DNA from: JAVKFF01 sp040226215
Lineage (GTDB): Bacteria; Pseudomonadota; Alphaproteobacteria; DSM-16000; Inquilinaceae
DNA: 10,596 nucleotides
Direction of reading: 5' to 3'
NCBI GenBank assembly: GCA_040226215.1
Contig: JAVKFF010000014.1
Span: forward strand, 1-10,596
The notes beneath the pieces are model-generated. The model was not told the DNA's origin and made no database searches. It worked only from the letters and a program-made list of their open reading frames with translations. The stretch's first letter is position 1; each line of letters begins with the position of its first letter. Both the position numbers and the translations under genes were made by a program. Of this stretch, positions 1-7,325 are shown in pieces.

Positions 1-66
1 GGCGTGGGGCTGGACGGTGTCCCGCCCCAGCGGTGTCTCCACCAAGGATGGGGAACGGTGCGATGA
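1..66 (+). CDS. Possible 3' end of an upstream gene (ATGA overlap)
   Basis: The first reading frame is open from the window edge for 21 codons and stops with TGA at 64-66. This stop overlaps the ATG of the next gene (63-65) in an ATGA arrangement, the usual form of translational coupling in a compact operon. The 21 residues are too few to show homology, and the other two forward frames are also open here, so the call rests only on the overlap geometry. The first 62 bases might equally be non-coding leader. Nothing else can be identified in this stretch. Confidence 0.25.
   Translation, partial: GVGLDGVPPQRCLHQGWGTVR
50..55 (+). promoter_or_regulatory. Ribosome binding site for the first exported paralogue
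   Basis: GGGGAA lies 7 bases before the ATG at 63. This decides the start: the frame also has ATG-type codons further upstream (33 and 48), but only the ATG at 63 has both this site and a signal peptide beginning directly at the N terminus. Confidence 0.5.
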
Positions 67-506
67 TCTCCCGGCTGTTCATCGGGCTGGCGGGCGCAGG
101 CCTGCTCATTGCGGGTCTGGCGCAGGCGTCGATCCCGCCCGCCTATTCCGGCGCCGGCCACCTCTTCGATCCCGCGATCGTCGTCAACAATGGGACGGCG
201 GCGCCGGCGCGGCTCGCCTGGCAGACCGAGATGCCCGGCCTGGCCCTGAGCCCGGCCCGCATGGCAGCGGTGCCGGCGGCGGCGCGCGACTGGACCGCGC
301 CGCAGGGCTTCTTCCTGTTCGGCGGCGCCGATGGCGGCGTGGCGGCGGAGAACGTGCTCTACCTCTCCCTGCTCGACGCCGACGGCGGCGTCCTGGCCCA
401 GCTCGTGCTCGACGACGAGCTGGCCGTCGACCCGGCGACGCTGGAAAGCCTCGCGCTCCACGTCACCATCGCGGCGGACGGCGCGCTCGCCGCCGCGCTT
501 GACTGA
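63..506 (+). CDS. Small exported protein of unknown function (paralogue 1)
   Basis: The product is a 147-residue protein that I do not recognise. Seen directly: an N-terminal signal peptide (MISRLFIGLAGAGLL, then a hydrophobic core ending AQA-S near residues 19-22) without a lipobox cysteine, so a soluble periplasmic or secreted protein is likely. The mature part is acidic and appears beta-rich, with the motifs LAWQTEMP, a central APQGFFLF and a C-terminal block HVTIAADGALAAALD. It contains no cysteines and no catalytic signature I can name. The next gene encodes a paralogue that is about half identical and has the same motifs in the same order, 30 bases downstream, so the pair arose by tandem duplication. 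The start was chosen at 63 because longer in-frame starts would put a polar stretch before the signal peptide. The downstream acyltransferase suggests an envelope role, but that is inference. I am confident it is a real gene because of the conserved paralogue. Confidence 0.8.
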   Translation: MISRLFIGLAGAGLLIAGLAQASIPPAYSGAGHLFDPAIVVNNGTAAPARLAWQTEMPGLALSPARMAAVPAAARDWTAPQGFFLFGGADGGVAAENVLYLSLLDADGGVLAQLVLDDELAVDPATLESLALHVTIAADGALAAALD

Positions 507-526
507 CGCCCCGCACCTCGCGCCTC

Positions 527-530
527 GGAG
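527..530 (+). promoter_or_regulatory. Ribosome binding site for the second exported paralogue
   Basis: GGAG lies 6 bases before the ATG at 537, in the 30-base gap after the stop of paralogue 1. It supports independent initiation within a shared transcript. Confidence 0.5.
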
Positions 531-536
531 ACCGCC

Positions 537-986
537 ATGACGCGCCCCATCGCCTTCCTGCTCTCCGCCTTCCTCGTCGCCTTCATGATCGCCGCGTTAC
601 CGGTTAAGGCCCTCTATCTGCAGGCGCCGAGCGCGGTCGACCCGACCGTCCTCGTCACCAATGAGAGCGGCGCGGCGGTGACCCTGACCTGGCAGACCAC
701 GGTGCCGCGCGTCGCGCTGTCCCCGCCGCGCACGGTCGAGGTGCCGGCGGATGCCGCCGGCTGGCGGGCGCCGCAGGGCTTCTTCCTGTTCAGCCAGGCG
801 CTGGTCGGCGACGAGCGCGCGACCCTGGAGAACGTGGTCTATGTCTCCCTCCTGGGTCCGGATGGCTCCGTGACGCAGCAGATCGTGCTGGACGACGAGA
901 TCGCGCTGTCGCCCGAGGCCCTGGAGGCGCTGGTGCTGCACCTGACCATCGCCGCCGACGGGGCGCTGAGCGCCGCCATCGAATAG
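537..986 (+). CDS. Small exported protein of unknown function (paralogue 2)
   Basis: This 149-residue protein is a tandem paralogue of the preceding gene. A signal peptide is visible (MTRPIAFLLSAFLVAFMIAALPVKA; probable cleavage after VKA near residue 25), again with no lipobox. Shared motifs with paralogue 1 include a DP-x3-V-x-N segment, TWQT, VALSP-R, APQGFFLF, a Y-x-SLL strand, VLDDE and HLTIAADGALSAAIE. Compared with paralogue 1 there is a short insertion after APQGFFLF, around residues 81-88 (the segment contains GDERA). Conservation is strongest in the centre and at the C terminus, while the signal peptides have diverged. That pattern indicates selection on the mature protein. No function can be assigned. 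The gene ends 10 bases before the GTG of the acyltransferase, so the three are probably co-transcribed. Confidence 0.82.
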   Translation: MTRPIAFLLSAFLVAFMIAALPVKALYLQAPSAVDPTVLVTNESGAAVTLTWQTTVPRVALSPPRTVEVPADAAGWRAPQGFFLFSQALVGDERATLENVVYVSLLGPDGSVTQQIVLDDEIALSPEALEALVLHLTIAADGALSAAIE

Positions 987-990
987 GCCG

Positions 991-1020
991 CTGACGGTGC
1001 CGCCGCTGACGGTGCCGCCA
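991..1020 (+). repeat. 15-base tandem duplication at the acyltransferase start
   Basis: CTGACGGTGCCGCCG (991-1005) is followed directly by CTGACGGTGCCGCCA (1006-1020), identical in 14 of 15 positions. Each copy carries a GTG (997 and 1012) in the acyltransferase frame. The unit length is a multiple of three, so gain or loss of a copy preserves the frame and only changes the N terminus by five residues. Confidence 0.85.
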
Positions 1021-2124
1021 GCCCCGCGGCTCGCTGCGGTCGACGGGCTGCGCGGGCTCGCCATCCTGGCGGTGATCGCCAGCCACGCGGCGATGCTGCT
1101 GGCGCCACGGGTCGCCTTCCAGCGCTGCGACATGCTCGGCCCCACCTGGCTGCCTTGCGACGGCGCGGCGCTCGTCGGCGTCGCGGTGCTGAATGTGCAG
1201 GCGGTGCTGGTCTTCGCGGTACTGAGCGGGCTGGTGGTCGCGCCCGCACCCGGTCCTGACCTGGCGCGGCGCGGCTGCCGCCTCTGGCTGGCGGCCGCCA
1301 ACGCCGGCCTGGCGACGCTCGCGCTGTTCGCGATCGGCGCGGTCGACGCCGACCGCCTCGCCCGCCTGTTCGCGCCGCTTCCCCTCAGCCACCCGCTGGA
1401 AAGTGTCCTGACGGCGGATACCAGCCTTGCCGCGCTCGCCCGCCTGGCGTTCGGGCTCGACTATCTGGGCTGGATCGCCGGCTGGCGTGCCGCATCGGCC
1501 ACGGCCTGGCCGCAGCTCTGGTGCGTGCCCTGGTTGATCCTGGGCTGGCTCGCGATCGCCGCCCTGCGGCGGCTCCCGGCGGATCTGCGACGACCGGCCG
1601 CGGGCGGATGCCTGCCGGTGCTGCTGGCGCTGTCGCCGCATATCGGCGACCACGGCGAGCTGGCGGCGCTGCTCGCCGGCTTCGCGCTCCGGCCGCTCGC
1701 CGGCGCACTACCGCGCGGCGGTGCGCTGGTCGCGATCGCCGCGGGCCTCGCCATCGCGCTGCTGCCCCAGCTCCGGCAGATTGCCGCCCCCTGGGGAACG
1801 GCGTTCCTGCCGCCGGCGCTGGTGCCGCTGGCCGGCGTGGTATCGGCGACGCTGATCGCCGTCGGCTTCGTGGCGCTTGGCCGGCCGGGGAGTGCGCCCC
1901 TGCGCTGGCTCGGCCGGCGCAGCCTGTGGGTCTATGTGCTGCACTGGCCGGTGCTATTGGCTGTTGCGACCCTGGCGCTGCGATGGGGCGCGTCGGCGCA
2001 GACACTCACCGTCGCCGCCCTGGTCCTGGTGGCGACACCGTGGCTGCTGGCCGCAGCCGGGTCCGGCCGCCCGTCGCGGCCCCTCGCCGCCCGCCTCACT
2101 CCGCCGCGATCTCGGCCATCATGA
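997..2124 (+). CDS. Acyltransferase-3 family membrane protein
   Basis: This 375-residue polytopic membrane protein belongs to the acyltransferase-3 (OafA/YrhL-type) family, whose members transfer acyl groups, often acetyl, to sugars, glycans or other envelope acceptors at the inner membrane. Seen: the family signature at the N terminus, VDGLRGLAILAVIASHA, with the conserved Arg19 and His30 in the R-x10-H spacing. Roughly 8-10 hydrophobic segments follow, and the C terminus carries the typical SLWVYVLHWPVL helix (residues 309-320). There is no C-terminal SGNH domain, so it is the single-domain form. The start is a GTG inside a tandem repeat; an equally good GTG is five codons later at 1012, and neither has a strong ribosome site, which suggests coupling to the stop at 984-986. 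Acceptor and donor are unknown. The last nine codons lie on the strand opposite the end of the convergent FAD-GcvT gene. Confidence 0.85.
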   Translation: MPPLTVPPAPRLAAVDGLRGLAILAVIASHAAMLLAPRVAFQRCDMLGPTWLPCDGAALVGVAVLNVQAVLVFAVLSGLVVAPAPGPDLARRGCRLWLAAANAGLATLALFAIGAVDADRLARLFAPLPLSHPLESVLTADTSLAALARLAFGLDYLGWIAGWRAASATAWPQLWCVPWLILGWLAIAALRRLPADLRRPAAGGCLPVLLALSPHIGDHGELAALLAGFALRPLAGALPRGGALVAIAAGLAIALLPQLRQIAAPWGTAFLPPALVPLAGVVSATLIAVGFVALGRPGSAPLRWLGRRSLWVYVLHWPVLLAVATLALRWGASAQTLTVAALVLVATPWLLAAAGSGRPSRPLAARLTPPRSRPS

Positions 2125-4549
2125 TGCCACGCAGCCTGGCGTTGGCGCTGTCATAGGGGCTCTCCTCGACGATGCGGGCGCTGCGCCGCATGCCCAGGAT
2201 GTCGAGCTCCAGAGTGGTGCCCGGCACCGCCAGTTCCGGGCGCACCATGGCCAGCGCCAGCGGGGTGCCGAGGCGGAAGCCGTAATTGCCGCTGGTGGTG
2301 CGCCCGGCCAGCTCGCCGCCGAAATAGACCGGGTTGTTGCCGATGGGGTCGGCGCCTCCGTCATCGTCCACCTGCAGCGTGACGAAGGCGTTCGCCGCAC
2401 CCCGCTCCTGCCAGGCCAGCAGCGCCTCGCGGCCGATGAAACCGCCCTTGTCCGGCCGGATGAAGCGGTCGAGGCCGCTCTCATAGGCGCTGTACTCGAT
2501 CGACAGTTCCGCGCCGATCATGCGGTAGGACTTCTCGATCCGCATCGAGTCCATCGCCCGGATGCCGAAGGGTTTGAGCCCGAGATCGGCGCCATGGGCC
2601 ATCAGCGCGTCGAAGATGTGGTTCTGGTATTCGATCGGGTGGTGCAGCTCCCAGCCCAGCTCGCCGACGAAGTTGACCCTGAGCGCCTTGGTCGGCGCCA
2701 GGCCGATCTCGGCGTCCTGGCCGGTCAGCCAGGGCCGCTCCCAGTCGCCATCGCCGGCACGCTCGAGCAAGGCCCTGGCATTGGGGCCGGCGACCACCAG
2801 CACGCCCATCTGGGTCGTCAGATCGTCGAAGCGGACCGAGCCGTCATCGGGCAGGTGGCGCTGGATCCAGTCGTGGTCCAGGCGCTGCCAGGCACCGGCG
2901 GAGACGAGGTAGAAGCTGTCCTCCGCCTCGCGCAGGATGGTGAACTCCGAATGCACGCCGCCACGGCTGTTGAGCGCGTGGGCAAGCGCCACCCGGCCCA
3001 CCGTCCGCGGCAGCCGGTTGGCGACCAGGCGGTCGAGGAGGGCCTCCGCGCCGGGGCCGGACAGGCGCGCCTTGGCGAAGGCGGTCATGTCCAAAAGGCC
3101 GACATTGTCGCGCACGTTCAGGCATTCCCGGCCCACCGCCGCGAACCAGGCCGAGCGGCGGAAGGACCAGTCGTCGACCGGCGCCATGCCGTCCGTGGCG
3201 AACCAGTTCGGCCGCTCCCAGCCGAACTTCTGGCCGAAGACCGCGCCCAGCGCCTTCATCCGGTCGTGGCAGGGCGCGGTGCGCAGCGGCCGGGCGGCCG
3301 GGCGCTCCTCGTCCGGGAAGTGCACGGTGAAGACGTTGGCGTAGGCCTCCTCGTTCTTGGTCCTGAGATAGCCCTTGGAGGCATAGTCGCCGAAGCGGCG
3401 CGGATCGACGCCCAGCATGTCGATGGTCGGCTCGCCCTCGACGATCCACTCGGCGAGCTGCCAGCCGGCCCCGCCGGCGGCGGTGATGCCGAAGCTGTGC
3501 CCCTCGTTCAGCCAGAAATTGCGCAATCCCCAGGCCGGGCCGACGATCGGGCTGCCGTCGGGGGTGTAGGGGATGGCGCCGTTGTAGACCTCCTTGACGC
3601 CGAGTTCGCCGAAGATCGGCACGCGGGCGATGGCGCTCTCGATATGCGGCGTCAGCCGGTCGATGTCCTCCTGGAACAGTTCGTACTCCGCCGCCGCGTC
3701 CGGCCCGTCGACATAGCAGGCCGGCGCGCCGGTCTCGTAGGGGCCGAGCAGCAGGCCGCCGTTCTCTTCGCGCATGTACCAGGAGCCGTCCGATTCGCGC
3801 AGCACGCCCATCTCCGGCAGGCCGGCCTTGTGGCGGGCCTGGATCTCGGGATGCGGCTCGGTGACGATGAACTGGTGTTCGACCGGGATCACCGGCACGT
3901 CGAGGCCGACCATGCGGCCGGTCTGGCGGGCGAAGCTGCCGGTGGCGGCGACCACATGCTCGGCCACGATGGTGCCTTTGTCGGTCGCCACCGCCCATTC
4001 GCCCGAAGGCCGCCGGGTGATGGAGAGAACCGTGGTGTAGCGCTGGATGGTGGCACCGCGGGCGCGCGCCCCTTTGGCCAGCGCCGCCGTCAGATCGGCC
4101 GGCTGGATGTAACCGTCGGCCGGGTGGCGGATGGCGCCGACCAGCCGGTCGGTGACGCAGAGCGGCCAGAGATCGCGCACCTCATCGGGCGTCAGGAATT
4201 CGACATCCACGCCGATCGTGCGGGCGACACCGGCATATTGGTGGTACTCATCCATGCGCTCGCGCGTCGTCGCCAGGCGGATGTTGCCCACCGTGCGCAG
4301 GCCGACATCCTGCCCTGTCTCCGCCTCCAGCTTCCGGTAGAAGTCGACCGAGTACTTGTGGATCTGGCCCACCGAGTAGCTCATGTTGAACAGGGGCAAC
4401 AGGCCGGCCGCGTGCCAGGTGGAGCCCGAGGTCAGCTCCCGGCGCTCGACCAGCGTGACGTCGGTCCAGCCCTTGGCGGCCAGGTGGTAGAGGGTGGAAA
4501 CGCCGACGACGCCGCCGCCGATGACCACGACACGGGCATGGGTGTCCAT
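2096..4549 (-). CDS. FAD oxidoreductase-GcvT fusion (dimethylglycine/sarcosine dehydrogenase type)
   Basis: This 817-residue enzyme is close to the usual length of bacterial dimethylglycine/sarcosine dehydrogenase-like proteins. Such enzymes oxidatively remove an N-methyl group and hand it to tetrahydrofolate as 5,10-methylene-THF. The N-terminal DAO-type FAD domain (about 1-385) has the dinucleotide motif VVVIGGGVVG (7-16), the ribose-binding Glu35 and GSTWHAAG (42-49). In the mammalian homologues the His of that last motif, here His46, carries covalent FAD. A linker and GcvT folate domain follow (about 430-710), then a GcvT C-terminal domain ending SGNYGFRLGTPLALAMVRPEL and a short tail. 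At the position matching the catalytic Asp of GcvT the sequence reads GGVHSEFTI, with Glu535. ATG 4549 was chosen because AGGAGG sits 5 bases before it; a longer frame to 4642 would run into fhs. It is the last gene of the C1 operon. Its exact substrate (dimethylglycine, sarcosine or another methylamine) cannot be fixed from sequence. Confidence 0.9.
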   Translation of the reverse strand: MDTHARVVVIGGGVVGVSTLYHLAAKGWTDVTLVERRELTSGSTWHAAGLLPLFNMSYSVGQIHKYSVDFYRKLEAETGQDVGLRTVGNIRLATTRERMDEYHQYAGVARTIGVDVEFLTPDEVRDLWPLCVTDRLVGAIRHPADGYIQPADLTAALAKGARARGATIQRYTTVLSITRRPSGEWAVATDKGTIVAEHVVAATGSFARQTGRMVGLDVPVIPVEHQFIVTEPHPEIQARHKAGLPEMGVLRESDGSWYMREENGGLLLGPYETGAPACYVDGPDAAAEYELFQEDIDRLTPHIESAIARVPIFGELGVKEVYNGAIPYTPDGSPIVGPAWGLRNFWLNEGHSFGITAAGGAGWQLAEWIVEGEPTIDMLGVDPRRFGDYASKGYLRTKNEEAYANVFTVHFPDEERPAARPLRTAPCHDRMKALGAVFGQKFGWERPNWFATDGMAPVDDWSFRRSAWFAAVGRECLNVRDNVGLLDMTAFAKARLSGPGAEALLDRLVANRLPRTVGRVALAHALNSRGGVHSEFTILREAEDSFYLVSAGAWQRLDHDWIQRHLPDDGSVRFDDLTTQMGVLVVAGPNARALLERAGDGDWERPWLTGQDAEIGLAPTKALRVNFVGELGWELHHPIEYQNHIFDALMAHGADLGLKPFGIRAMDSMRIEKSYRMIGAELSIEYSAYESGLDRFIRPDKGGFIGREALLAWQERGAANAFVTLQVDDDGGADPIGNNPVYFGGELAGRTTSGNYGFRLGTPLALAMVRPELAVPGTTLELDILGMRRSARIVEESPYDSANARLRGIMMAEIAAE

Positions 4550-4554
4550 GATGC

Positions 4555-4560
4555 CCTCCT
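4555..4560 (-). promoter_or_regulatory. Strong ribosome binding site of the FAD-GcvT gene
   Basis: On the minus strand AGGAGG stands 5 bases upstream of the ATG at 4549. It is a perfect Shine-Dalgarno sequence, the best in the window. It fixes the start at MDTHARVVV rather than an upstream in-frame start inside the end of fhs. Confidence 0.8.
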
Positions 4561-4595
4561 CGATTTTCAGGGGATTGTCGCCGGGGGGCCGGTCG

Positions 4596-6341
4596 TCAGG
4601 ACAGGCCGTGGATGACGCCGTTCTCGTCGATGCCGATGCCAAGCGCCGCCGGCACGCGCGGCAGCCCGGGCATGGTCATGATGTCGCCGCACACGGCGAT
4701 GACGAAGCCCGCACCGGCCGACAGCCGCACCTCCCTGACCGTCAGGACATGGCCCTCGGGCGCACCCTTCAGTGTGGGATCGCCGGAAAAGCTGTACTGC
4801 GTCTTGGCGATACAGACCGGCAGGTCGCCATAGCCGAGCGCCGTGAACTCCTCGAGCGCGCGGGCGGCGGCGGGCGCCAGGGCGATGTCGTCCGCGCCGT
4901 AGAGCCTGGTGGCGACGGTGCGGATCTTCTCGTCGAGCGGCATCTCGTCGGGATAGAGCAGACGGATCTCGGTGCGCTCACGCGCCAGCTCCGCCTGCAC
5001 CAGCCGGGCCAGCTCCTCCGCCCCCTGGCCGCCCTGCGCCCAATGCCGGCAGAGCGCCACTGGTGCGTCGAGTTCGGCACAGGCCTCGTCGATGGCCTCG
5101 ATCTCGGCCCTGGTGTCGCTGCCGAAATGGTTGATCGCCACCACCGGGTGCAGGCCGAACTGGCGCAGATTGGCGATGTGCCGGCGCAGATTGGCGGTTC
5201 CCGCCGCGACCGCCGCCACGTTCTCGACGCCCAGATCGCCGGCGGCGACGCCGCCATGCATCTTCAGCGCCCTGACCGTGGCGACGATGACCACCGCGTC
5301 GGGCCTTAGGCCGGACTGCCGGCACTTGATGTCGAGGAACTTCTCGGCACCCAGATCGGCGCCGAAGCCGGCCTCGGTGACCACCACGTCGTTCAGCGCC
5401 AGCGCCGCCCGCGTGGCGATGACGGAGTTGCAGCCATGGGCGATGTTGGCGAAGGGCCCGCCATGGATGAAGGCCGGGGCGTGCTCGATCGACTGCACCA
5501 GGTTGGGCGCCAGCGCGTCCTTCAAGAGCACGGTCAGCGCGCCCTCCGCGCCGAGGTCGCGCACCCGGACCGGCCGCTTGGCGGTGTCGCGGCCGATGAT
5601 GATGCTGCCCAGCCGCCGCTCCAGGTCGGCGAGGTCATAGGCCAGGCAGAGGATGGCCATGATCTCCGAGGCCACGGTGATGTCGAAGCCGTCCTCGCGC
5701 GGGATGCCGTTGCCGGGACCGCCCAGCCCGACGACGATGTCGCGCAGCGCCCGGTCATTGAGGTCGACGACGCGGCGCCAGGTGATGCGGCGCACGTCGA
5801 TGTTGAGCTCGTTGCCCCAGTGCACGTGGTTGTCGATCAGCGCCGCCAGCAGGTTGTTGGCCGCGGTGATGGCGTGGAAGTCGCCGTTGAAGTGGAGGTT
5901 GATGTCCTCCATCGGCAGCACCTGGGCCCGGCCGCCGCCGGCCGCCCCGCCCTTCATGCCGAAGCAGGGGCCGAGCGAGGGTTCGCGCAGGCACACCGCC
6001 GAGGCGAGGCCGAGCCGGTTCAGCCCGTCATTGAGGCCGACGCTGGTCGTCGTCTTGCCCTCACCCGCCGGGGTCGGCGTGATGGCGGTGACCAGCACCA
6101 GCTTGCCGCGCGGCCGGCCGGCGATGGTGTCGAGATAGTCGAGCGAGAGCTTGGCCTTGTAGTGGCCGTAGGGGATCAGCGCCTCGGCGGGGATGCCCAT
6201 GCGGTCGCGCGCCAGATCGACGATCGGCAGCATCCGGGCGGCGCGCGCGATCTCGATGTCCGGCGCGCCCGGCGGCGGGAGACTGGGGCCGACATCGTGC
6301 ATGGACGTCCGAATCTCTTGCTCCAGGGCGTAGGCAGTCAT
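4596..6341 (-). CDS. fhs: Formate-tetrahydrofolate ligase
   Basis: This enzyme catalyses the reversible reaction formate + THF + ATP to 10-formyl-THF + ADP + phosphate in the cytoplasm. In the catabolic direction it can release formate and recover ATP. The 581-residue product carries the family hallmarks: DIEIARAARMLPI near the N terminus, the P-loop TPTPAGEGKTTT (88-99) directly after VTAI, the GPCFGMKGGAAGGG segment, and the C-terminal signature GDIMTMPGLPRVPA. It is about 25 residues longer than typical family members at the N terminus. An internal ATG at 6302 would give 568 residues, and neither start has a convincing ribosome site, so the start is less certain than the gene. It lies 37 bases after the metF-like gene and 46 bases before the FAD-GcvT gene. 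Pairing with DmdA/GcvT-type demethylases and MetF recurs in known demethylation clusters, for example the vanillate ligM-metF-ligH set. Confidence 0.95.
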   Translation of the reverse strand: MTAYALEQEIRTSMHDVGPSLPPPGAPDIEIARAARMLPIVDLARDRMGIPAEALIPYGHYKAKLSLDYLDTIAGRPRGKLVLVTAITPTPAGEGKTTTSVGLNDGLNRLGLASAVCLREPSLGPCFGMKGGAAGGGRAQVLPMEDINLHFNGDFHAITAANNLLAALIDNHVHWGNELNIDVRRITWRRVVDLNDRALRDIVVGLGGPGNGIPREDGFDITVASEIMAILCLAYDLADLERRLGSIIIGRDTAKRPVRVRDLGAEGALTVLLKDALAPNLVQSIEHAPAFIHGGPFANIAHGCNSVIATRAALALNDVVVTEAGFGADLGAEKFLDIKCRQSGLRPDAVVIVATVRALKMHGGVAAGDLGVENVAAVAAGTANLRRHIANLRQFGLHPVVAINHFGSDTRAEIEAIDEACAELDAPVALCRHWAQGGQGAEELARLVQAELARERTEIRLLYPDEMPLDEKIRTVATRLYGADDIALAPAAARALEEFTALGYGDLPVCIAKTQYSFSGDPTLKGAPEGHVLTVREVRLSAGAGFVIAVCGDIMTMPGLPRVPAALGIGIDENGVIHGLS

Positions 6342-6378
6342 GGCTCAGCTCGCTGTCTATGTCGATGCATTGTTGCAG

Positions 6379-7293
6379 TCAGTTCATGGCGGCATGGCCG
6401 CGCCGTGCGGCCTGGCCCAGCGACTGGACCCAGGCCGCCGAGCGCCCGAAGCCACCGAACGGGAAGAGGTGGAGGCCGAGCGTGCCCGGCAACCGGCCGT
6501 GCAGACGGTCCCGCGCCAGTTCGTCGAGCAGGCGGTCCGGCGTCCAGTTGCGGGCCAGCCGGCCGACCAGCCAGGGCCGCCGGGTCAGTGCCCGGACCGA
6601 GGCGCCGATGGCGCATTGCCGGGCGTAGACCAGCAGCGTCGACAGCGAGGTCGGCCCGGCGATGCCGATCCTGAGCGGCGTGCCCGGCGCCAGGTCCGCC
6701 ATGCGCCGGACCCAGGCGGCGATCGGCCGGGCGGAGAAGGCGAACTGGGAGACGAACTCGATGGCGATGCCACGGTCCCGCGCTAAGGCGAGCTTGTCGG
6801 CGACCGCGCGGTCGAGACTGTGGGGCGCCACGCCGGCAAGGCCTTCGGGATGACCGGCGAAGCGCAGCGTGGCGAAGGGCAGGCCGTCGAGCGCGCCGCT
6901 GGCCAGCAGCTCGATCGTGCCGGCGAAGGGGCCGGCCGGCCGCGCGACGTCGCCGGCGATCAACAACAGCTCCCGCGTCCCGTCGGCGGCCAGACGGTCC
7001 AGATGTCCGCGCAGGGCGGCGGCATCGGCCACGCCGCGCGCCGCGACATGCACCACCGGGACCATGCCCTCGCCGACCAGGCGCCGGGCGAGACGCTCGC
7101 GCTCACCCGGGTCGCCACCGGGCAGGCTGGGCACGAAGACCCGGGTGCCGCCGGGCAGCACGGCCTGGAAGCTGTCGATGCGCGACGCCGCGGCCGGCGT
7201 CACCTCGACGGAGAAATCGCCGGCCAGCGCGCCCACCATGTCGATCGGGCGGGAGGGCCGTGCGTCGATGGCTGAGACCACGTCGATCGCCAT
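6379..7293 (-). CDS. Short MetF-type methylenetetrahydrofolate reductase homologue
   Basis: This 304-residue protein resembles the single-domain TIM-barrel methylenetetrahydrofolate reductase family, which interconverts 5-methyl-THF and 5,10-methylene-THF using FAD. Family positions can be recognised: DFSVEVTP (26-33) has Glu30 where E. coli MetF has its catalytic FEFFPP Glu; PVVHVAARG (79-87) fits the conserved His strand; and LLIAGD (110-115) supplies the folate-binding Asp115. Later it has RIGIAGPTSLSTLLVYA, a block I associate with this divergent short subfamily. Overall similarity to biosynthetic MetF is low. The context suggests a catabolic role, oxidising methyl-THF made by the adjacent DmdA-like protein, as proposed for MetF2 in chloromethane utilisers. 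ATG 7293 was chosen because GAGGAG lies 7 bases upstream and the protein then begins like the family; the frame is open further upstream, but that is antisense-type extension. The C terminus ends at GHAAMN. Confidence 0.82.
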   Translation of the reverse strand: MAIDVVSAIDARPSRPIDMVGALAGDFSVEVTPAAASRIDSFQAVLPGGTRVFVPSLPGGDPGERERLARRLVGEGMVPVVHVAARGVADAAALRGHLDRLAADGTRELLLIAGDVARPAGPFAGTIELLASGALDGLPFATLRFAGHPEGLAGVAPHSLDRAVADKLALARDRGIAIEFVSQFAFSARPIAAWVRRMADLAPGTPLRIGIAGPTSLSTLLVYARQCAIGASVRALTRRPWLVGRLARNWTPDRLLDELARDRLHGRLPGTLGLHLFPFGGFGRSAAWVQSLGQAARRGHAAMN

Positions 7294-7300
7294 GATCCGT

Positions 7301-7306
7301 CTCCTC
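7301..7306 (-). promoter_or_regulatory. Ribosome binding site of the metF-like gene
   Basis: GAGGAG on the minus strand, 7 bases before the ATG at 7293, decides the start against the longer open frame that reaches into the upstream gene. Confidence 0.7.
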
Positions 7307-7325
7307 GCCGAATGGGATGGGCCGA

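Noticed and set aside
1877..4615. A 912-codon open frame on the + strand opposite the FAD-GcvT gene
   Set aside because: It is the antisense shadow of a gene with strong family homology. The product is low-complexity, rich in Ala, Gly, Arg, Asp and His without domains. Long antisense frames are expected at this GC content.
4550..4642. N-terminal extension of the FAD-GcvT gene to 4642
   Set aside because: It would overlap the end of fhs and place 31 residues before the FAD-binding strand; AGGAGG before ATG 4549 settles the start.
5436..6674. A 412-codon + strand frame across fhs
   Set aside because: Antisense to the P-loop-containing fhs coding region; the translation has no domain signature.
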